This document shows positions 51,651 through 62,927 of a stretch of DNA of 64,000 nt, in pieces. This DNA comes from SLRI01 sp964576715 (GTDB lineage: Bacteria > Pseudomonadota > Alphaproteobacteria > Geminicoccales > Geminicoccaceae). The notes beneath the pieces are model-generated. The model was not told where the DNA came from, searched no databases, and saw only the letters and a program-made list of their open reading frames with translations. The translations under genes and the position numbers were made by a program. Every line of letters begins with the position of its first letter. Position 1 is the stretch's first letter. The stretch lies in the NCBI GenBank assembly GCA_964576715.1, contig CAZNWE010000010.1:6645-70644 (forward strand), read 5' to 3'.

Positions 51651-52613
51651 GTGGTTGACAGCGGCACGGCGCCGCCGGTCGAGATCCGCGCGGACGAGGC
51701 CGGCCGCCGGCTCGATGCGGTGCTGGCCGAGCGGCTCGAGGAGCTGTCGCGCTCGCGCCTGCAGGGCCTGCTGCGCGCGGGCCATCTCTGGCTCGGCGAG
51801 GAGGTCGTAACGGAGGGCAAGCGGCGGGTCAAACCAGGCGAGCGCTACGTGCTCACGGTGCCGCCGAGCGCACCCTCAGAGCTGTTGCCCGAGGACCGCC
51901 CGCTGTGCATCGCCTATGAGGACGACGACCTGCTGGTCGTCGACAAGCCCGCCGGTCTCGTCGTCCATCCCGCCGCCGGGCACGCGCAGGGAACGCTGGT
52001 GCACGCGCTCCTCGCCCATTGCGGCGACAGTCTGTCTGGCATCGGCGGGGTGCAGCGGCCCGGCATCGTGCACCGCATCGACAAGGACGTGAGTGGCCTC
52101 TTGGTCGTCGCCAAGCACGACCGGGTGCATCAGGGGCTGGCCGGCCAGTTCACCGTGCACAGTGTCGAGCGCCGCTACGAGGCCCTGGTCTACGGTCTGC
52201 CGAACCCGGCCGAAGGCGTCATCGATCGGCCGATCGCCCGCCATCCGACCGACCGAAAGCGGATGGCCATCGTCGCCGACGGCAAGCGGGCAGTGACCCG
52301 CTATCGGCTGATCGAGGCCGCAGGCACCACCACCGCCCGCGTCGAGCTGGCGCTCGAGACCGGCCGCACCCACCAGATCAGGGTGCACCTCTCGAGCCTC
52401 GGTCATCCGCTGTTGGGCGACCGAACCTACAAGCCACGCAAGAAGCCGGCACTGCCACCGGCCCTTGGCGAGGCCGTACAGGCCCTCGATCGAATAGCCT
52501 TGCACGCCAAGCTGCTCGGTTTCACTCATCCCCGTACTGGCGAGAGACTATGCTTCGTGTCCGCGCCACCGGCGATATTCGATCGACTTCTCCAGCTCGC
52601 CCGTGTATCGTGA
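51651..52613 (+). CDS. rluD: RluD-type 23S rRNA pseudouridine synthase
   Basis: 320 aa. S4 domain at the N-terminus (GRRLDAVLAERLEELSRSRL), then the catalytic domain with the nucleophile Asp in GIVHRIDKDVSGLLVVAK. ETGRTHQIRVHLSSLGHPLLGD is split here as ETGRTHQIRVHL and SSLGHPLLGD, both RluA/RluD signatures. The start is GTG at 51651. The rluD-rpoH order is typical for alphaproteobacteria. RluD versus another RluA-family member is inferred from this order. Confidence 0.93.
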   Translation: MVDSGTAPPVEIRADEAGRRLDAVLAERLEELSRSRLQGLLRAGHLWLGEEVVTEGKRRVKPGERYVLTVPPSAPSELLPEDRPLCIAYEDDDLLVVDKPAGLVVHPAAGHAQGTLVHALLAHCGDSLSGIGGVQRPGIVHRIDKDVSGLLVVAKHDRVHQGLAGQFTVHSVERRYEALVYGLPNPAEGVIDRPIARHPTDRKRMAIVADGKRAVTRYRLIEAAGTTTARVELALETGRTHQIRVHLSSLGHPLLGDRTYKPRKKPALPPALGEAVQALDRIALHAKLLGFTHPRTGERLCFVSAPPAIFDRLLQLARVS

Positions 52614-52790
52614 TCACGGCTTGGCGATGATGACTGCCGTTACGGATTTTTCACTGCACACACCCGGGCCTCGGATGTTACGCCATCGATTGATCGGGGG
52701 TGTCGGAACTATTCAGCCGTGTTGTGCGTTCCATGCCCGCCAGATTTTTTACGACAGGCTTTGGTGCACCTGAACAAGCGGACCTCGTCG

Positions 52791-53693
52791 ATGGCCAGTC
52801 TTCCTACCGTACCGCTCGAAGGTAGTGGTCTCTCCCGCTATCTGGAGGAAATCCGCCGGTTCCCGATGCTGGAGCCGCAGCAGGAATACATGCTCGCCAA
52901 GCGCTGGCGCGAGGACGACGACGTCGCCGCCGCACATACGCTGGTGACCAGCCATCTGCGTCTCGTCGCCAAGATCGCCATGGGCTACCGCGGCTACGGC
53001 CTGCCGATGAACGAGATCATCTCCGAGGGCAATGTCGGGCTGATGCAGGCGGTCAAGCGATTCGAGCCGGATCGCGGCTTCCGCCTGGCGACCTATGCGA
53101 TGTGGTGGATCAGGGCAGCCATCCAGGAATATATCCTGCATTCCTGGTCGCTGGTGAAGCTCGGCACCACGGCGGCACAGAAGAAGCTCTTCTTCAATCT
53201 GCGGCGGCTGAAGAGCCAGATGCAGGCGATCGAAGAGGGCGACCTCAGCCCCGAGGCGGTCAAGAAGATCGCCGAGACCTTGGCGGTGACCGAGGAGGAC
53301 GTGATCAGCATGAACCGGCGCCTCGACGGGCCGGATCACTCGCTGAACGCCACGCTCCGCGCCGAGAGCGACATGGAGTGGCAGGACTGGCTGGTCGACG
53401 AGCGAGCGACCCAGGACACGCTGATCGCCGAGGACGACGAACTCGACCACCGGCGCGAGCTCCTGGCCAGTGCGATGCACGTGCTCAACGATCGGGAGAA
53501 ACACATCCTGACCGAGCGGCGGCTCAAGGAGAGCCCGACCACGCTCGAGGATCTGAGCACCGAGTACGGCATCAGCCGCGAGCGGGTCCGGCAAATCGAG
53601 GTCAGGGCGTTCGAGAAGCTGCAAAAGGCGATCCGTGGCATGGAGGCCACCAAGACCGCCGAGGCCGCAGCGGCACAGATCCCGCAGCACTGA
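52791..53693 (+). CDS. rpoH: RNA polymerase sigma-32 (heat-shock) factor
   Basis: 300 aa from ATG at 52791. Region 2 has EGNVGLMQAVKRFEPDRGFR and LATYAMWWIRAAIQEYIL. The RpoH box is QKKLFFNLRRLK. Region 4 ends YGISRERVRQIEVRAFEKL. The 177-nt leader contains TTGATC (52690-52695), 13 nt, then CTATTCAG (52709-52716), vaguely like a heat-shock promoter. Uncertain, but autoregulation would fit the family. Confidence 0.96.
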   Translation: MASLPTVPLEGSGLSRYLEEIRRFPMLEPQQEYMLAKRWREDDDVAAAHTLVTSHLRLVAKIAMGYRGYGLPMNEIISEGNVGLMQAVKRFEPDRGFRLATYAMWWIRAAIQEYILHSWSLVKLGTTAAQKKLFFNLRRLKSQMQAIEEGDLSPEAVKKIAETLAVTEEDVISMNRRLDGPDHSLNATLRAESDMEWQDWLVDERATQDTLIAEDDELDHRRELLASAMHVLNDREKHILTERRLKESPTTLEDLSTEYGISRERVRQIEVRAFEKLQKAIRGMEATKTAEAAAAQIPQH

Positions 53694-53897
53694 TCCGGCC
53701 ACGACCGGCCACCTTTTCACGACAGGCAGGTCCGGCCCGGCCGCGGTGCTCGACCTGATCGGCGTTGGGCGCCGTCGGCCGACGGCGCAGCCACGCGGCA
53801 CCACCGGCGATGCGCTGCCGTATCGTGGGATGTGCTTCCATTTCCGCCTCGCGTCGACTATCGGCAAGCGCATCCTTTCAAGTGTTTCGGAGTTCGT

Positions 53898-54716
53898 ATG
53901 GCGGTGGGTCGGCGGGCGTCGCGTCGGGTGGCCAAGGCAGCCGCTCGCAGCCCGGGTCAGGTGCAGTCGCTGACGCGGGCGTTGGCGGTGCTCGACACTC
54001 TGGCCGAGACCACCGACGGTATGTCGCTGTCCGACATCGCGCAGATCGTCGGCCTCGCCCCGTCGACAGCACACCGCCTGCTGACCACGCTCGAGGCCTG
54101 CCGCTACGTCCGTTTCGTCGCCGCCGACAGCTCGTGGCAAGTCGGCGTGCAGAGCTTCGTCGTCGGCCAGGCGTTTCGCCGCAGCCGCAATCTGGCGGCG
54201 CTGGCACGGCCGTTCATGCGCCAGGTGATGGAGGAGACCGGCGAGACGGCGAACCTCTATATCGAAGAGGGTGGCGAAGCGGTCTGCATGGCTCAGGTCG
54301 AGTGCCGGCAGCTGATGCGGGCGATCGCCCGTCCGGGTGGACGCGTGAAGCTGCACTGCTCGGGCGCCGGCAAAGCCATCCTCGCGCATCTACCGGCAAC
54401 CGAGGTGGCCCGCGTGCTGCAGACCCACGGCCTGCCCCGCGCCACCGACAAGACCATCGATACGCCGCACAAACTGAAGGCCGACCTCGAACGCATTCGC
54501 GAGCGCGGCTTCGCGCTCGACGACGAGGAGCACGCGCCGGGCCTGCGCTGCATCGCCGCCGCGATCCTCGACGAGGAGGGGCAGCCGCTCGCCGCCCTTT
54601 CCGTATCCGGCCCCTCGGCGCGGATCGACGATACGGCAGCCGGGGCCATCGGCGACCTCGTGCGGCACGCCGCGACAGCACTGACGGAGCAGATTGGCGG
54701 TCGCTCAAACAACTGA
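53898..54716 (+). CDS. IclR family transcriptional regulator of glyoxylate genes
   Basis: 272 aa from ATG at 53898. Winged helix at about residues 18-80 (LAVLDTLAETTDGMSLSDIA, LAPSTAHRLLTTLEACRYV). The effector domain has AGKAILAHLPATEVARVL and ALDDEEHAPGLRCIAAAI. It stands 117 nt upstream of gcl, the arrangement of AllR/GclR-type regulators that respond to glyoxylate. The operator is probably in that gap. Confidence 0.9.
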   Translation: MAVGRRASRRVAKAAARSPGQVQSLTRALAVLDTLAETTDGMSLSDIAQIVGLAPSTAHRLLTTLEACRYVRFVAADSSWQVGVQSFVVGQAFRRSRNLAALARPFMRQVMEETGETANLYIEEGGEAVCMAQVECRQLMRAIARPGGRVKLHCSGAGKAILAHLPATEVARVLQTHGLPRATDKTIDTPHKLKADLERIRERGFALDDEEHAPGLRCIAAAILDEEGQPLAALSVSGPSARIDDTAAGAIGDLVRHAATALTEQIGGRSNN

Positions 54717-54737
54717 AAAAGTGTACTTATTAGATGT

Positions 54738-54768
54738 TTTTCCGAATGGCGAAATGACATTCTATTAT
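54738..54768 (+). promoter_or_regulatory. Candidate gcl promoter/operator region
   Basis: TATTAT (54763-54768, 5/6 match to -10) lies 65 nt before the gcl ATG, with only a poor -35. Overlapping it are TTTTTCC/GGCGAAA-like arms (54738-54753) and the inverted repeat GAATG-N9-CATTC (54744-54762). An IclR-type site is plausible; identity is inference. Confidence 0.3.
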
Positions 54769-54833
54769 CGTTGAGCGACGCTGCCGGCGGGTCTATCGTG
54801 GCGCCATAGGGAACCGTCAGAGGAGGCGTCGCC

Positions 54834-56684
54834 ATGGCCCGAATGACCGCGATCGAGGCTGCCGTTCTCGTGCTCGAGAAGGAGGGGGTGACGACGGCGT
54901 TCGGGGTGCCTGGGGCGGCGATCAACCCGCTCTATGCGGCCTTGGAGAAGCGGCGGACGATCCGCCACATTCTCGGCCGGCATGTCGAGGGGGCGGCGCA
55001 CATGGCCGAGGGCTATACGCGGGCCCAGGCCGGCAATATCGGCGTTTGCATCGGGACGTCGGGGCCGGCGGGCACCGACATGATCACCGGGCTCTATTCG
55101 GCGATCGCGGATTCGATCCCGATCCTCTGCATCACCGGCCAGGCGCCACGCGCCCGGCTGCACAAGGAGGACTTCCAGGCGGTCGACATCGCCGCCATCG
55201 CCGCCCCCGTGAGCAAGTGGGCGACGACGGTGCTCGAGCCCGGGCAGGTGCCCAGGGTCTTCCAGAAGGCTTTCCATTTGATGCGCTCGGGCCGGCCGGG
55301 GCCGGTGCTGATCGATCTGCCGGTGGATGTGCAGACCTCGGTGATCGAGTTCGACATCGAGACCTATGCGCCGCTCGAAGTCTACAAACCGCGTGCGACG
55401 CGGGCGCAGGTCGAGCGCGCCCTGACGATGCTCAACGAGGCGGAGCGGCCGCTGATCGTGGCGGGTGGCGGGGTCATCAACGCCGATGCCTGCGACGAAC
55501 TGGTCGACTTCGCCGAGATCACCGGCGTGCCGGTGATCCCGACCCTGATGGGCTGGGGGTCGATCCCAGACGATCACGATCTGATGGCCGGGATGGTGGG
55601 GCTGCAGACCAGCCATCGCTACGGCAATGCGACGTTCATGGCGTCCGACTTCGTGCTCGGCATCGGCAATCGCTGGGCGAACCGGCATACGGGGTCGATC
55701 GATGCCTATATGAAAGGGCGAACGTTCGTGCATGTCGACATCGAGCCGACGCAGATCGGCCGCGTGTTCAACCCGGATTTCGGCATCACCTCGGACGCCC
55801 AGGCAGCACTCGCGCTGTTCATCGAGGTGGCCCGTGAGTGGCGGGACGCGGGGAAGCTGAAGGACCGGTCGACCTGGGCCGGGCGTTGTCTCCACCTCAA
55901 GAAGCACATGCTGCGAAGGTCGCATTTCGATCAGGTGCCGCTGAAGCCGCAGCGGATCTACCAGGAGATGAACGAGGCGTTCGACCGGGAGACCTGCTAC
56001 GTCACGACGATCGGCCTGTCGCAGATCGCGGGTGCGCAGTTCCTGCATGTCTACAAACCCCGGAACTGGATCAATTGCGGCCAGGCGGGGCCGTTGGGCT
56101 GGACGCTGCCGGCAGCGTTGGGTGTGCGGGCGGCGGATGCGGACCGGCCGATCGTCGCACTTTCGGGCGATTACGACTTCCAGTTCATGATCGAGGAACT
56201 GGCCGTGGGCGCACAGCACAAGCTGCCGTACCTGCATGTCGTCATCAACAACTCCTATCTCGGGCTGATCCGCCAGGCGCAGCGCAATTTCGACATCGAT
56301 TTCGAGGTCAGCCTGGCGTTCGACAACATCAACGCCGATCCGACCGAGGGCGTGCCGGCCTATGGGGTCGATCACTGTGCGGTGGCCGAGGGGCTGGGCT
56401 GCAAGGCGGTGCGGGTGACGAGCCCGAACGCGTTCAAGGAGGCGTTCGACAAGGCGCACGGCCTGATGAAGGAGCATCAGGTGCCGGTGGTGCTCGAGTT
56501 CATCACCGAACGCGTGACCAACATCGCGATGGGCACGGAGATCCACAACGTCAGCGAGTTCGAGGAGATCTTGTGCCTCGATCCGCACCTGAACCTCGAC
56601 GATGTCGCCGGCACCGGGCTTGGCGAGCAGGCCAGCGGCGGCGACGCAGGCGGCGGCAAGCTGCAGGAGCCGGCCTCAGTCTGA
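54834..56684 (+). CDS. gcl: Glyoxylate carboligase (tartronate-semialdehyde synthase)
   Basis: ThDP enzyme that joins two glyoxylates to tartronate semialdehyde and CO2. 616 aa. The residue facing the thiazolium is Val51 (GRHVEGAAHMAEGYT), not the Glu of other ThDP enzymes, which is diagnostic for Gcl and sits at the same number as in E. coli. The ThDP motif is GDYDFQFMIEELAVGAQH to NNSYLGLIRQAQ. ATG at 54834 has AGAGGAGG upstream. It is followed by glcDEF, so glycolate is oxidised and condensed by one cluster. Confidence 0.97.
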   Translation: MARMTAIEAAVLVLEKEGVTTAFGVPGAAINPLYAALEKRRTIRHILGRHVEGAAHMAEGYTRAQAGNIGVCIGTSGPAGTDMITGLYSAIADSIPILCITGQAPRARLHKEDFQAVDIAAIAAPVSKWATTVLEPGQVPRVFQKAFHLMRSGRPGPVLIDLPVDVQTSVIEFDIETYAPLEVYKPRATRAQVERALTMLNEAERPLIVAGGGVINADACDELVDFAEITGVPVIPTLMGWGSIPDDHDLMAGMVGLQTSHRYGNATFMASDFVLGIGNRWANRHTGSIDAYMKGRTFVHVDIEPTQIGRVFNPDFGITSDAQAALALFIEVAREWRDAGKLKDRSTWAGRCLHLKKHMLRRSHFDQVPLKPQRIYQEMNEAFDRETCYVTTIGLSQIAGAQFLHVYKPRNWINCGQAGPLGWTLPAALGVRAADADRPIVALSGDYDFQFMIEELAVGAQHKLPYLHVVINNSYLGLIRQAQRNFDIDFEVSLAFDNINADPTEGVPAYGVDHCAVAEGLGCKAVRVTSPNAFKEAFDKAHGLMKEHQVPVVLEFITERVTNIAMGTEIHNVSEFEEILCLDPHLNLDDVAGTGLGEQASGGDAGGGKLQEPASV

Positions 56685-56803
56685 GCGACGGGTGAGCGCG
56701 TCGTTGCGTCGCGCCACGTGCCAGCTATTGTTACCGGTTGATGGTCGTGCCAGTTGATGGTTGGAAGGCACGCTGACCCGCAGCGGTCACGAGGAGGCTG
56801 AGC

Positions 56804-58263
<1,460 letters not shown>

Positions 58264-58267
<4 letters not shown>

Positions 58268-59442
58268 TGCTCCTCGAGCCTCGTGACGAGAACGAGGCCG
58301 CGGCGATCGTCGCCCGTGCCAGCGCGCCCTTGCGTCTCGAGGGTGGCGGGACGCGGGCAGGGCTCGGTCGGGCGATCCAGACCGAAGCCACGCTGACGGC
58401 GCGAGCCCTCACCGGCATCACGCTCTACGAGCCCGCCGAGATGGTGATCGGTGCCCGGGCCGGGACACCGCTCGCCGAGGTCGAGGCGACCCTGGCGGCC
58501 AAGAACCAGGTCCTGGCCTTCGAGCCCATGGACCACCGGCCGCTCTACGGCAGCGCCGGCGAGCCGACGATCGGGGCCGTTGCCGCGGCCAACGTCTCCG
58601 GGCCGCGACGGGTCTTCGCCGGGGCGGCCCGGGACAGCCTGATCGGGGTGCGCTTCGTCAATGGCCGGGGACAGATCGTCAAGAATGGTGGCCGGGTGAT
58701 GAAGAACGTCACCGGGCTCGATCTGGTCAAGCTGCAGGCGGGGGCGATGGGCACCCTGGGCTTGTTGACCGAGGTGATTTTCAAGGTGATCCCGAAGCCG
58801 CCGGCCATGGCGACCCTGGTCTTCGACGGCCTCGACGACGCCCGTGCCAACGCGCTGATGTGTGCCGCCATGGGCACGCCCTTCGAGATCACCGGGGCTG
58901 CCCATCTGCCCGCCGGCATCGGCGATGACCGGGCGCGGACCCTGATCCGCCTCGAGGGCTTCGCCGAGCAGCTCGATTACCGGACCGGCAGGCTGCGCGA
59001 TCACTTCGCCGACTATGGCAGCCCGGCCCGCTTCGACGACGAACTTGCTGCACCGCTCTGGCGGCAGGTTCGCGACGTGCGGCCGCTGATCGAGCCCACC
59101 GATCATGCCGTCTGGCGCCTCAGCGTGGCGCCCAAGGCCGGGGCCGGGCTCGTGCGGCGGCTACGCGACGTGCTCGATTGCCGCGTGCTCTACGACTGGT
59201 CCGGCGGGCTGGTCTGGCTGGCTTTGCCCGAGATCGAGGATGCCGGCGCTGCGGTCATTCGAGCGGCCGTGCACGAGACCGGCGGCCACGCGACCCTGGT
59301 GCGCGGCTCGACCGACTTGCGTGGCCGGATCGCCGTCTTTCAGCCGGAGCCGATGGCCATTGCCCGGCTCTCGGCGGGGCTCAAGGCCGCCCATGATCCG
59401 AAGGGTCTGTTCAACCCCGGCCTGCTGGCCCCCGGCGTCTGA
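58264..59442 (+). CDS. glcE: Glycolate oxidase subunit GlcE
   Basis: 392 aa, a second FAD-type-4 subunit. GGGTRAGLGRAI, GEPTIGAVAAANVSGPRRVF and GRVMKNVTGLDLVKLQAGAM are the GlcE signature. Tandem ATGs (58264, 58267) overlap the glcD stop. GlcF follows after 45 nt. Confidence 0.96.
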
Positions 59443-59487
59443 CATGGCGATTGCCAGGCCGGTCACGAGCAACCGTCGAGATCACCC

Positions 59488-60777
59488 ATGAAGACGAGCT
59501 TCAGCCCGGTCCAGCTGCAGGATCCGGATGTCCGGGAATCCGAGAAAATCCTCAGAAGCTGCGTCCATTGCGGCTTTTGCACCGCGACCTGCCCGACCTA
59601 TGTGCTGCTCGGCGACGAGCTCGATAGCCCGCGGGGGCGCATCTATCTGATCAAGTCGATGCTCGAGGAGGGCCGGCCGGCCGACGCCAAGACGGTGAAG
59701 CACATCGACCGCTGTCTCTCCTGCCTCGCCTGCATGACCACCTGTCCATCCGATGTCCACTACATGCACCTCGTCGATCATGCGCGCACGCATATCGAGG
59801 AGACCTATGAGCGACCGCTGTTCGAGCGCTATTTGCGCTGGGTCCTGGCGACCGTCCTGCCCCGCCCGTCGCTCTTCCGCATCGCGCTTCTGAAGGCGTG
59901 GCTGGCACGGCCGCTGACACCCCTGCTCCGCGGGCGCCTTAGGGCGATGCTGGAGCTGGCACCCAAAGGTGGGCCGAAGGCGCCTTCGCCGGTGGACCGG
60001 CCGCAAGTGCATGCAGCCGTGGGCACCCGTCGGGCCAGGGTGGTTTTGCTCGCCGGCTGTGCCCAGCAGGTGCTGGCACCCGAGATCAACGAGGCGACCA
60101 TCCGGCTCCTAACCCGACACGGCGTGGAGGTGGAGATCGCCAAAGGCGCCGGCTGCTGCGGCGCCTTGACTCACCACATGGGCAAGACGGGACCGGCGCA
60201 TGCCAGTGCCAAGGCCAATATCGACGCGTGGCTCGCGGCGGATGCCCGGGACCAGCTCGATGCGGTGATCATCAACGCCTCGGGCTGCGGCACCACGGTC
60301 AAGGACTATGGCTTCATGCTGCGCGAGGATCCTGGCTATGCCGAGAAGGCGGCCAAGGTCGCGGGCCTGACCAAGGATGTCACCGAGTTTCTAGCAACGC
60401 TCGGGCTCGGGTCGGTGAGTGACGGGCCGAGGCCGGCGGTCACCTATCATTCCGCCTGCTCGATGCAGCACGGCCAGAAGCTCAAGACCCCGCCGCTCGA
60501 GCTTTTGCGCGCCGCCGGATTCAAGGTGAAGGAGCCGGGCGAGGCGCATCTGTGTTGCGGGTCGGCCGGCATCTACAACATCATGCAGCCGGAGATCTCG
60601 GGCGAGCTGAAGGCGCGGAAGGTCAAGCAGCTCGAGCGCACCCATCCGGAGGTGATCGCGACCGGCAATGTCGGCTGCATCACCCAGCTTCGGACCGGCA
60701 CCGACATTCCGGTCTGTCACACGGTCGAACTCCTCGACTGGGCCACCGGCGGGCCGAAGCCGGCGACGCTGAACTGA
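59488..60777 (+). CDS. glcF: Glycolate oxidase iron-sulfur subunit
   Basis: 429 aa. Two 4Fe-4S clusters: CVHCGFCTATCPTY and CLSCLACMTTCPSDVHY. Two CCG domains follow (GCAQQVLAPEINEATIRLL, GCCGALTHHMGK; ACSMQHGQK, CCGSAGIYNIMQP). Passes electrons from GlcDE to the membrane quinone pool. Last gene of gcl-glcDEF. Confidence 0.96.
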   Translation: MKTSFSPVQLQDPDVRESEKILRSCVHCGFCTATCPTYVLLGDELDSPRGRIYLIKSMLEEGRPADAKTVKHIDRCLSCLACMTTCPSDVHYMHLVDHARTHIEETYERPLFERYLRWVLATVLPRPSLFRIALLKAWLARPLTPLLRGRLRAMLELAPKGGPKAPSPVDRPQVHAAVGTRRARVVLLAGCAQQVLAPEINEATIRLLTRHGVEVEIAKGAGCCGALTHHMGKTGPAHASAKANIDAWLAADARDQLDAVIINASGCGTTVKDYGFMLREDPGYAEKAAKVAGLTKDVTEFLATLGLGSVSDGPRPAVTYHSACSMQHGQKLKTPPLELLRAAGFKVKEPGEAHLCCGSAGIYNIMQPEISGELKARKVKQLERTHPEVIATGNVGCITQLRTGTDIPVCHTVELLDWATGGPKPATLN

Positions 60778-60780
60778 GGG

Positions 60781-61128
60781 TCAGTCGGCATCGAGGGTGG
60801 CCAGCAGCTGCTCCAGCGGCTCGCGAAGGGTTGGGATGCCTTGCGTGGCGGTCTTTTAGACGATGGCAAGGTCAACGAGAAAATAGCCATAAATCAGCTG
60901 GTTGCGCATGGCCATCATGAGCCGCCATGGTATGTTGGGTGCCCGGACACGAATTTCGGGCGATAGTTTACCTGCAGCTTTGCCGAGCACCTCAAAGTCT
61001 CGGATGATCTTTTGCCGCATTTCGTCTGCTCTGAAAAAGGCGAAATCGATGCCGTCGATCATCCTTTCAACGGCTTTGACGGCCTGCTGCATGTCGTCGA
61101 TGAGGAACCGGAAGTTGCGAGCGGTCAC
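60781..61128 (-). pseudogene. hepT: HepT-type (DUF86) RNase toxin, inactivated
   Basis: The frame begins MTARNFRFLIDDMQQAVKAV and holds the DUF86 pattern to residue 90. TAA (60856-60858) then stops it where related proteins have a Trp. Beyond the stop the same frame goes on for 24 codons (KTATQGIPTLREPLEQLLAT) to TGA at 60781, matching the family C-terminus. The RNase motif R-x4-H-x-Y reads RNQLIYGY (R75, Y80, Y82): the catalytic His is Tyr. Both changes point to loss of toxicity. The MntA-type antitoxin overlaps its start by 4 nt. Confidence 0.8.
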
Positions 61129-61436
61129 GTCGCCAACAGCTCGCGTGAAACGCGTTCCTCCAACTGCGGCCGCAGCCCGCCCGGCGTCACGAGATCGACG
61201 CGCGCCACAAGCAAGGCCTCGAGCGCTTCCTTGAGTTCCAAAAAGCTGAAGAAGCCCACCGGCTCATTGAATGAAGCGAGCAGGTCGACGTCGCTGTCCA
61301 CCGTTTGCTCGCCCCTGGCCCAAGAGCCGAGGATGCCGATCGAGTCGATGGGGTAACGCTGTCGCAGCACCGGCAGTGCGGCAGCGAGACGGGCTTGGAG
61401 TTCTTCGGTCGAGGCCGGGCGGGTTGTCGACGTCAC
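61125..61436 (-). CDS. mntA: MntA-type nucleotidyltransferase antitoxin
   Basis: 103 aa from GTG at 61436 (AGGGGA seven nt upstream). The minimal nucleotidyltransferase motif is intact: GILGSWARGEQTVDSDVDLL, with both Asp. In characterised MntA-HepT pairs the antitoxin adds AMP to the Tyr of the toxin's HxY motif. Here its partner is degenerate, so the gene may be relaxing or have another use. Confidence 0.88.
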   Translation of the reverse strand: MTSTTRPASTEELQARLAAALPVLRQRYPIDSIGILGSWARGEQTVDSDVDLLASFNEPVGFFSFLELKEALEALLVARVDLVTPGGLRPQLEERVSRELLAT

Positions 61437-61450
61437 GATCGTGTCCCCTG

Positions 61451-61479
61451 GCAACTGTCGCTTCTGTAGCAACAGTTGC
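61451..61479. promoter_or_regulatory. Inverted repeat before mntA
   Basis: GCAACTGT (61451-61458) and ACAGTTGC (61472-61479) are perfect 8-bp arms, centres 21 nt apart, starting 15 nt upstream of the mntA GTG. Size and place fit an operator, for example for antitoxin autoregulation. Confidence 0.45.
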
Positions 61480-61570
61480 AGCGCTTCGCCACGCCCGCGA
61501 CCGTCACATGGCCTTCATGGTCGGCTGCTAGCGCAGTTGCGAAGACCTCGTCCAAGCGGGAGAGAAGCGT

Positions 61571-62872
61571 ATGCGCCACCTCATGTTCGCCACCTTGGCC
61601 CTCGCCCTGCCCACAGCTCTTTCAGCCGAACCTGTTGCCGTCACCGCGACACTGGCCGGTCACGTCATTCTTCCGGCCCAGACCTTCGTCAACCCGCCGG
61701 CCGATGCACCGGTCGGGCTCTTCATGGCGGGCCGCTTCGCCGCCAACGAGCGCGAGGAGCAGGCTTACGCAAGGGTCGAACAGACCGGCCTCGCCCGGCC
61801 GTTTCCCGGGCAGCCCTTGCAGGGCTTCTCGGGCATCAAGCACCTGGGCCATGGCCGCTATCTACTTTTGACCGACAACGGCTTCGGCAGCCGCGCCAAT
61901 TCGGCGGACGCGCTGCTGATGTTCCACATCGCCACACCCGACTGGGAGAGCGGCCGGCTCGGCATCGAAGAGACGGTCTTTCTGTCGGACCCCGATCGCG
62001 TCATTCCCTTCCCGATCACCACCGAGTTCAGCGACAGCCGCTATTTGACCGGTGCCGATCTCGATATCGAGGGCATTCAGCCAGTCGGCGACGGCTATTG
62101 GATCGGCGACGAGTTCGGCCCCTATCTCATTCGCGTGGACGCCGCCGGGCGGGTCACGGACTTCTTCGAGACCGAGGCGGCTGGGCTGCTCGTGCAGTCG
62201 CCGGACCATCACCGGCTCTCCCTCCAGGCCGATCCGACCGAGCCGCCGCCGCCCTTCAACCTCCGGCGCAGCCGTGGCTATGAGGGCCTGGCGCTCGCCG
62301 CCGACGGCACGACGCTGCTGCCGGTGCTCGAGGGCCAGCTCTACGATCCGGAGGCTGGCACCTTCGAGACCAAGGACGGTCGGCCGGTGTTGCGGATCAT
62401 GACCTTCGACACCTCGGGTGGCGGCTGGGGCGACGAGATCCGCTACTATCCGCTCGAGGATCCGGGCCATGCGATCGGCGATGTCAACCTGATCGACGAG
62501 CGGCGGGCGCTGGTCATCGAGCGCGACGGGAATCAGGGCGACGTTCGGCTCGGCATGGCGGAGCCGGCGCTGTTCAAGCGGGTCTATCTGATCGACCTCG
62601 AGGCCATGGATGACGACGGCGTGGTCACCAAGCTCGGCTACATCGATCTCCTCGCCATCGCCGACCCCGAGGGTGTCGGGCGGGTCGGCAGCATCGATGG
62701 CGTCTTCAGCTTTCCGTTCGTTACCATCGAGAATGTCGATCTCGTCGACGAGCGGCAGATCATCGTCGCCAACGACAACAACTACCCGTTCTCGATGGGC
62801 CGGGCGCCGGGTGTGGCGGACGACAACGAGCTGATCCTGCTCGCGGTGGACGAGCTTTTAGCACTGCGCTGA
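61571..62872 (+). CDS. Esterase-like activity of phytase family protein
   Basis: 433 aa. Signal peptide (LMFATLALALPTALSAEP). The mature part has the family's beta-propeller segments: LQGFSGIKHLGHGRYLLLTD, DNGFGSRANS, DIEGIQPVGDGYWIGDEFGP, RGYEGLALAADGTTLLPVLE and ENVDLVDERQIIVANDNNYP. Periplasmic or secreted; members show esterase or phytase-like hydrolase activity, but the substrate here is unknown. Transcribed alone, divergent from mntA. Confidence 0.9.
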   Translation: MRHLMFATLALALPTALSAEPVAVTATLAGHVILPAQTFVNPPADAPVGLFMAGRFAANEREEQAYARVEQTGLARPFPGQPLQGFSGIKHLGHGRYLLLTDNGFGSRANSADALLMFHIATPDWESGRLGIEETVFLSDPDRVIPFPITTEFSDSRYLTGADLDIEGIQPVGDGYWIGDEFGPYLIRVDAAGRVTDFFETEAAGLLVQSPDHHRLSLQADPTEPPPPFNLRRSRGYEGLALAADGTTLLPVLEGQLYDPEAGTFETKDGRPVLRIMTFDTSGGGWGDEIRYYPLEDPGHAIGDVNLIDERRALVIERDGNQGDVRLGMAEPALFKRVYLIDLEAMDDDGVVTKLGYIDLLAIADPEGVGRVGSIDGVFSFPFVTIENVDLVDERQIIVANDNNYPFSMGRAPGVADDNELILLAVDELLALR

Positions 62873-62927
62873 GCCCGGCTTTGGTGCATGATCGCGGCGG
62901 TGAACCCGTGCCTTGAGAGTGCCGCGC

